Source: Apiotrichum sp. Y4204 (lineage: Eukaryota > Basidiomycota > Tremellomycetes > Trichosporonales > Trichosporonaceae). From it: a stretch of 51,916 nt of DNA. Below the pieces are notes generated by a model, which ran no database searches, was not told where the DNA came from, and worked only from the letters and a program-made list of their open reading frames with translations. The translations under genes and the position numbers were made by a program. Shown in pieces: positions 47,729 through 51,916 of the stretch. Position 1 is the stretch's first letter. Each line of letters opens with the position of its first letter. The stretch lies in assembly GCA_025531455.1 (NCBI GenBank), contig JAMYHL010000136.1, positions 1 through 51,916 of the forward strand. The letters run 5' to 3'.

Positions 47729-49003
47729 ATGGCCTCTCCGCCATTCATGTCGACGCAATCTCCCCCACCGCTCTTTCACCCCAAGCCGACGCACCCGGCG
47801 TACCCACCTCCGGAGCCGCCGCACACCCCGGGGCGGAGCACCGCCTCGTCGCCGTACTCCCAGCCCGGGCGGCTGAGCCAGGACGGCGCGGGGTATGCGC
47901 GCTTCTCGTCTCCGCCCGTCGGCTTTGACGCCGGACAGGGCCAGGGCCATGGCCACGGGCAGCAGCAAGCGCAGGTACCCATGGGGCAGCACCAGCACGC
48001 CGCGAGCACGTCGTATGCCCCGCCCACAGGCAACCTCCACGCGCGCGGGTACGGGCCCCAGGGGCCGAACGCGCCGGTGGGATACGGCGGGCCCGGGGGT
48101 AACTTTGCGGGAGGCAACTGGCCGGGCATGAACGACGCGACGGCGCAGATGGGCGTGCAGTTTGGACGGAGCGCCATCTCGGCGGGTCAGAGCTACGTCG
48201 AGCAGAATGTGGGTGGAGGGCACAGTTGTGATACTAACGCCAGATCACGCGTTACCTCCCGCTGGCGATGGTCAAGACGTGCTTCCAGGTGACGAACAGT
48301 TATGTGCTGCGCAAGCTCCGCATCGTCCTCTTTCCCTGGCGCCACCGTCCGTGGAGCCGCCAGGTGCTGCGCGTCACGGACAACGGCGGAGTCGACGGCT
48401 GGCAGCCCCCGCGAGAAGATATAAACGCGCCGGACCTGTACATTCCCAGTATGTGTTGCGTTTCTGCACACACTAACACGCAGCAATGGCGCTTGTTACT
48501 TACATGTTCCTCTTTGCGTTTGCACGTGGCGTGAGCGACAAGTTTAGGCCGGATGTGCTGGGTGAGAGCCTGTCGAAGGCGCTCGCCGTCGTCGTGCTCG
48601 AGTTTGTCGTCATCAAGCTCGGGTGCTACTTCCTCGACGTGCGGGACAGCGGCGGCGCGTCAAGTGTCGAGCTCCTCGCGTACGGTGGATACAAGTTTGT
48701 CGGCATCATCACAACTATCATCGTCGGTCTCTTCCACTTTGGCATGATTGTGGACTGGACCGTGTTCCTGTACACCTTCTGTGCGAATGCTTTCTTCCTG
48801 GTGAGTTTCCATATCTCCACCATCCACTCTAACATCAGCTCCGCTCGCTCAAGTACGTCCTGCTGCCGGATCCGAACAATGCGTCGGGCGCGAGCGCGGT
48901 AGCAACGCTCTCGAACCGCCAGCGCTCGCAGCGCGTCCAGTTCCTGTTTGTGGTTGCCATGACGCAGATTGTCTGGATGGGATGGCTGAGCCAGACGAAA
49001 TAG
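47729..49003 (+). CDS. YIF1: Golgi/ER transport membrane protein Yif1
   Basis: A partner of Yip1 in ER-to-Golgi vesicle traffic and Rab GTPase recruitment. Four exons: 47729-48208, 48244-48448, 48484-48800 and 48839-49003; 388 aa. All three introns are 35-38 nt. The N-terminal ~150 residues are Pro/Gly/Gln-rich and cytosolic. Then come the Yif1 signatures: MGVQFGRSAISAGQSYVEQNITRYLPL, YVLRKLRIVLFPWRHRPWSRQV, and INAPDLYIPTMALVTYMFLFAF-RGVSDKFRPDVLG. Five hydrophobic helices follow, including LAYGGYKFVGIITTIIVGLF and the C-terminal VQFLFVVAMTQIVWMGWL. The Met at 47729 was chosen because upstream in-frame sequence is not family-like. Confidence 0.95.
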
Positions 49004-49390
49004 AGACCGGCCAGAGCACCGGAGTATCCAGAGCAGAGGATTCATAGCATACTGCATGCATGATACCCATGATGCACGATAACAGCGATAGCACACATTG
49101 CCTCGAAGCCTTGGTGATTACAGTGATGCAGTGACGATGCCTTGCAATAAGATCCGAGGTGCCACATCGCCACTGAAGTCGCTCTTCCGCCACGCGAGTT
49201 CATATCGCCGGGCCTGGCGGAGATTTCCACCCAGCCCAGCACCTCTTGCCAGCCAGCCAACCAGCCAGGCCAGCCAACCGTCACGAGATTTCGAGATTTC
49301 GCACCAGAGTGCACCCGACCACACTCGTCGAGCAGCTCGCCCTCGCAAAAGTCGACCACGACTAGACATCTTTTCTCGCACTCGTCCACA
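49004..49390. other. YIF1 3' flank and mitochondrial uS15 promoter
   Basis: 387 bases with no gene. A short CCAGCCAA-type repeat (CAGCCAACCAGCCAGGCCAGCCAACC) lies around 49252-49280. Confidence 0.5.
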
Positions 49391-50340
49391 ATGTCTCTAT
49401 CTCTCCCATTCTCTTCATGCGTACGCTCCCGGGTCGCTGAGTGTGAGTCACAGCAGTGAGCAAGGGCGCTGTCCTCCTTGCCCTTGGTTACACCCTGCTC
49501 CTCCCAACCTCGGGATCCATTCTCGACATTTTTTTTCCCAACGCAGTTCACTAACTCGCAGTCGCCTCGTCAGCAGTCGCCTCCTCTTCGCGCTCCTTCT
49601 CGGCGTCGGCGGTTGCCGCCGAGTCGCAGGCAAAGCTCACCGCGCGCCGGAAACGCGCAAAAGTCCTGACGGGCCGCGAAAAGGCTGCCAAAGTCGCCGA
49701 GGCCACCGCCGCGGACCCCATCCTCGGCTCGCCGCGCTCGGGCCCCAACTCGAACGACGCACTGTACCAGGGCTGCCGCCTGCAGCGCGCCGTCCTCCGC
49801 GCCGATGACGTGTGGTACTCGTCTCCGCCGAACTATGCCGAGGGTGCCGAGCCGATGCACTACCTCTCGGGACTGAGCGAGGCGGACCGCGAGCTCCTCT
49901 TCGGTGCCCTCCCCGCCACGACTGCCGAGCTCGCATTCGACCCTGACCGCCCGGCGGCCTCGGCGGCGGCCGTGGCTGACCAGAGCCGCCAGTCGGAGAC
50001 GATGAAGCGGATTCTCGACCTGCGCAATGCGTCCAAGCCGGGCATTGAGGCTGTGAACCGCCAGCGGATCATCACCGAGTTTGGCGCAACCCCCGAGGAC
50101 ACGGGCAGCAGCGCAGTGCAGGCCGCGCTGCTCACGCACCAGATCCGTAACCTGTGGGAGCACGTCGAGAAGAACCGCCGCGACCTCCACAACCGCCGCG
50201 CACTCCGCATACTGGTGCACAAGCGCGCCCGCGTCCTCCAGTACGCGAAGCGCAAGCAGCCGGCGCAGTACGACGCGCTCCTCGCTGACCTCGGCCTCTC
50301 GCGCAGTGCCGTCGAGGGCGAGATCAAGGTCGGCATGTGA
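49391..50340 (+). CDS. MRPS28: Mitochondrial small-ribosomal-subunit protein uS15m
   Basis: Two exons, 49391-49442 and 49562-50340, phase 1 across a 119-nt intron; 276 aa. The N-terminus is a mitochondrial presequence rich in Ser, Arg and Ala (SLPFSSCVRSRVAEF, SSSRSFSASAVAAESQ). A fungal-type extension lies at ~50-185. The bacterial S15 core is at ~190-270: ITEFGATPEDTGSSAVQAAL, LTHQIRNLWEHVEKNRRDLH, NRRALRILVHKRARVLQYAKR, YDALLADLGLSR. These match the four S15 helices and the conserved D/H-NRR 16S-binding loop. The exon 1 boundary is set by phase and the presequence character, so it is less certain than the core. Confidence 0.92.
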
Positions 50341-50860
50341 GGTGAGTAGAATGGCCCAAGTGGCTGTGCCTGTTGCCTCCTTTTCTCTCTCCTCTTCTCC
50401 CTCTCCCTCGAATGATGCTTTACAAACCTGATTTAATGAGCCTGAGCCGCTTGCGGCGAAAGAAGCCAACCTTTTTTAATGTCTGACTCTTTTCCTTTTC
50501 TACTGTTCTGTTATCGACTCCTTCATTGTCACTCTCGAGCCGAGCTGACACGACAGACACCCCTCACCCCGATCTCACGTCCCACCAGACTATATACCAC
50601 CTGTGATATGTTGCATTAGCTCCCTTCTGCATAAAGAGACAAAGCCCATGATATGAGGATTCAATGATGCCAAGGAGAGAAATGCGCTGAATCGAGTGCA
50701 AAAATGTTAAGAACCTGGCACTTCATGTGGAGGGCCAGTGGTCGGTCTATATCAGTTTTCACCCCATCCCCACCTTGATCTCCTTCTGCACCTCCGCAGC
50801 TCAATGTCCGTGATGATCAAATGCTTGCACAAACTACAAAGTCTACCCATGTTTTGTTTT
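50341..50860. other. Tail-to-tail gap, uS15m and MCC alpha
   Basis: 520 bases between convergent genes. It is T-rich after 50450, consistent with 3' UTR and polyadenylation sequence. No gene recognised. Confidence 0.5.
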
Positions 50861-51916
50861 CTACTTCTCCTCAGCCTCAGGCTCGAGGGAGACGAGGCTG
50901 GCACCCTCCTCGACGGCCTGGCCCTTAGACGCGTTAACGGCGGCAATGACACCGTCGCGTCCTGCGCGGATGTTGATCTCCATCTTCATGCTCTCAAGGA
51001 CGGCGCACACCTGGCCCTCGGTGACCTTGTCTCCGGGCTGGACGCGGACGTCGATGACAGTCGCGGGCATGGGGGAGACGAGGACGTCGGACGACGGGCC
51101 ACCGGCACCCTCCTCGCCGTCAACCTCGGCACCACGCCGGCGCAGAGTGTACTGCGACGTCGGGGTGAAGATGTGTAGCTTGGGGCCGTGCGGGATAACG
51201 GTTGCGGTGTCGTGCGATCCGGAGAACTGGGTGACGATCTCGTGCTCGCCAGTGCGCTTAGCGGTTGCCTTGAGCGTGACGGGGGCGGCGTCGCCAGAGG
51301 TGACGGTCAGCTCGTAGCTGCCGTTCGGGTGCTGCGAGACAGTGACATCTCCCTCGTCAAAGTGGTAGTTGTGGATGCTGTCGTCGCTGAACCTCCGGCC
51401 GGGCAGAGCGCCCCAAGCGCCAGCCTTGGGCTCGTGGTGGGCGATGGAGAGGGCGGCCTGCGCGAGGATCTCTGCAGGAACGACCTTGGGAGGGAAGAGC
51501 TCGTCGTGGTGCTCGGGGATGAAGTTGGTCTCGACGGGACCGGCAGCGAACTTGGGGTGCGCGGCGACAACGCGGAGGAAGTCGACGTTGGTCGACGGGC
51601 CGACGACCTGGTACTGATCGAGGGCGGAGCGGAGCATGGCAAGCGCCTCGGCACGGTCGCGGCCATGGACGATGAGCTTGGCAATCTGTGTCGTTAGTAG
51701 ATGCTCAAAAGCTCACACATATCAACTCACCATGGGGTCGTAGTACGACGAGACGTCGTCGCCCTCACGGAAACCAGTGTCGAGACGGTGGGGAGCGTCA
51801 CGGGGGGCAGCGGTGTGGATGAGACGGCCAGCGTCGGGAAGGAAGTTGGACTCGGGGCGCTCGGCGTAGATACGGGCCTCGAAGGCGTGGCCGATGCAGG
51901 GGATCTCGGCCTGGGT
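50861..51916 (-). CDS. MCCA: Methylcrotonyl-CoA carboxylase biotin-carrying (alpha) subunit, 3' part
   Basis: The last two exons seen of a minus-strand gene that continues beyond the right edge: 51916-51731 and 51685-50861, phase 0, 45-nt intron. 336 residues are visible. The enzyme carboxylates 3-methylcrotonyl-CoA in mitochondrial leucine breakdown. The upstream exon is the end of the biotin-carboxylase domain (EARIYAERPESNFLPDAGRL, REGDDVSSYYDPM, then IAKLIVHGRDRAEALAML, YQVVGPSTNVDFLRV). A middle BT-type domain follows (FSDDSIHNYHFDEGDVTV). The C-terminal biotinyl domain has PMPATVIDVRVQPGDKVTEGQ and the biotin motif ESMKMEINI, Ser replacing the usual first Ala of AMKM but the acceptor Lys intact. 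The FAAGPVETNFI-EHHDELF segment favours MCC alpha over pyruvate or acetyl-CoA carboxylase. Confidence 0.93.

Noticed and set aside
49570..50469. 299-codon minus-strand frame over mitochondrial uS15
   Set aside because: Antisense shadow of a well-supported ribosomal protein; no motifs.

Overview
This window looks like nuclear DNA of a basidiomycete yeast of the Tremellomycetes, most likely order Trichosporonales. The protein-coding genes are split by spliceosomal introns with GTGAGT/GTATGT-type donors and CAG/TAG acceptors. The orthologues are fungal: FAR11, CYP51/ERG11, DAD2, MET1, FYV10, EMC10, NOP13, YIF1. One single-exon F-box-like protein resembles families I recall as expanded in Trichosporonales. 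The order assignment is inference from protein style, not from a search. No rRNA, tRNA, CRISPR array or transposon protein was found.

Layout, left to right. 1-6.2 kb: 5' end of a ubiquitin-like/BAG-type protein (-), cytochrome c haem lyase (-) and the 12-exon STRIPAK subunit FAR11 (+). 6.2-15.8 kb: a 9.6-kb stretch with no recognisable gene. It carries short tandem repeats, a 26-bp perfect palindrome and a T26 tract, and its last 3 kb is a pyrimidine-rich probable leader of a C2H2 zinc-finger regulator (15.8-18.1 kb, +). 19.1-24.1 kb: ERG11 (+), LSM5 (+) and an unrecognised Ser/Thr-rich protein (-). 25.9-33.5 kb: a dense run of FYV10/GID9 (+), ubiquitin C-terminal hydrolase (-), DAD2 (+), a MET1 sirohaem-pathway methyltransferase fused to a four-helix membrane domain (-) and EMC10 (+). 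36.9-39.5 kb: a Zn2Cys6 regulator (+) behind a 3.3-kb gene-free upstream region. 40.2-41.5 kb: a mitochondrial NAD+-type carrier (-). 44.4-45.6 kb: the F-box-like orphan (+). 45.8-50.3 kb: NOP13 (-), YIF1 (+) and mitochondrial uS15 (+). 50.9 kb to the end: 3' part of the biotin-carrying subunit of methylcrotonyl-CoA carboxylase (-).

The genes do not form a pathway cluster; this is ordinary mixed housekeeping content. Two patterns stand out. Housekeeping genes are packed with divergent promoters of about 270-570 bp and tail-to-tail gaps of 200-650 bp, whereas the two DNA-binding regulators and the gene next to the carrier sit behind kilobases of gene-free, often C+T-rich DNA. Introns fall into two groups: many of only 33-39 nt (FAR11, YIF1, EMC10, MET1, UCH) and a longer group (75-312 nt) in ERG11, LSM5 and the UBL gene.

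The most interesting observation is the apparent single-polypeptide fusion of an EXPERA/EBP-like membrane domain to the MET1 enzyme. It reads from a promoter that contains a perfect Cbf1-type GTCACGTG site.
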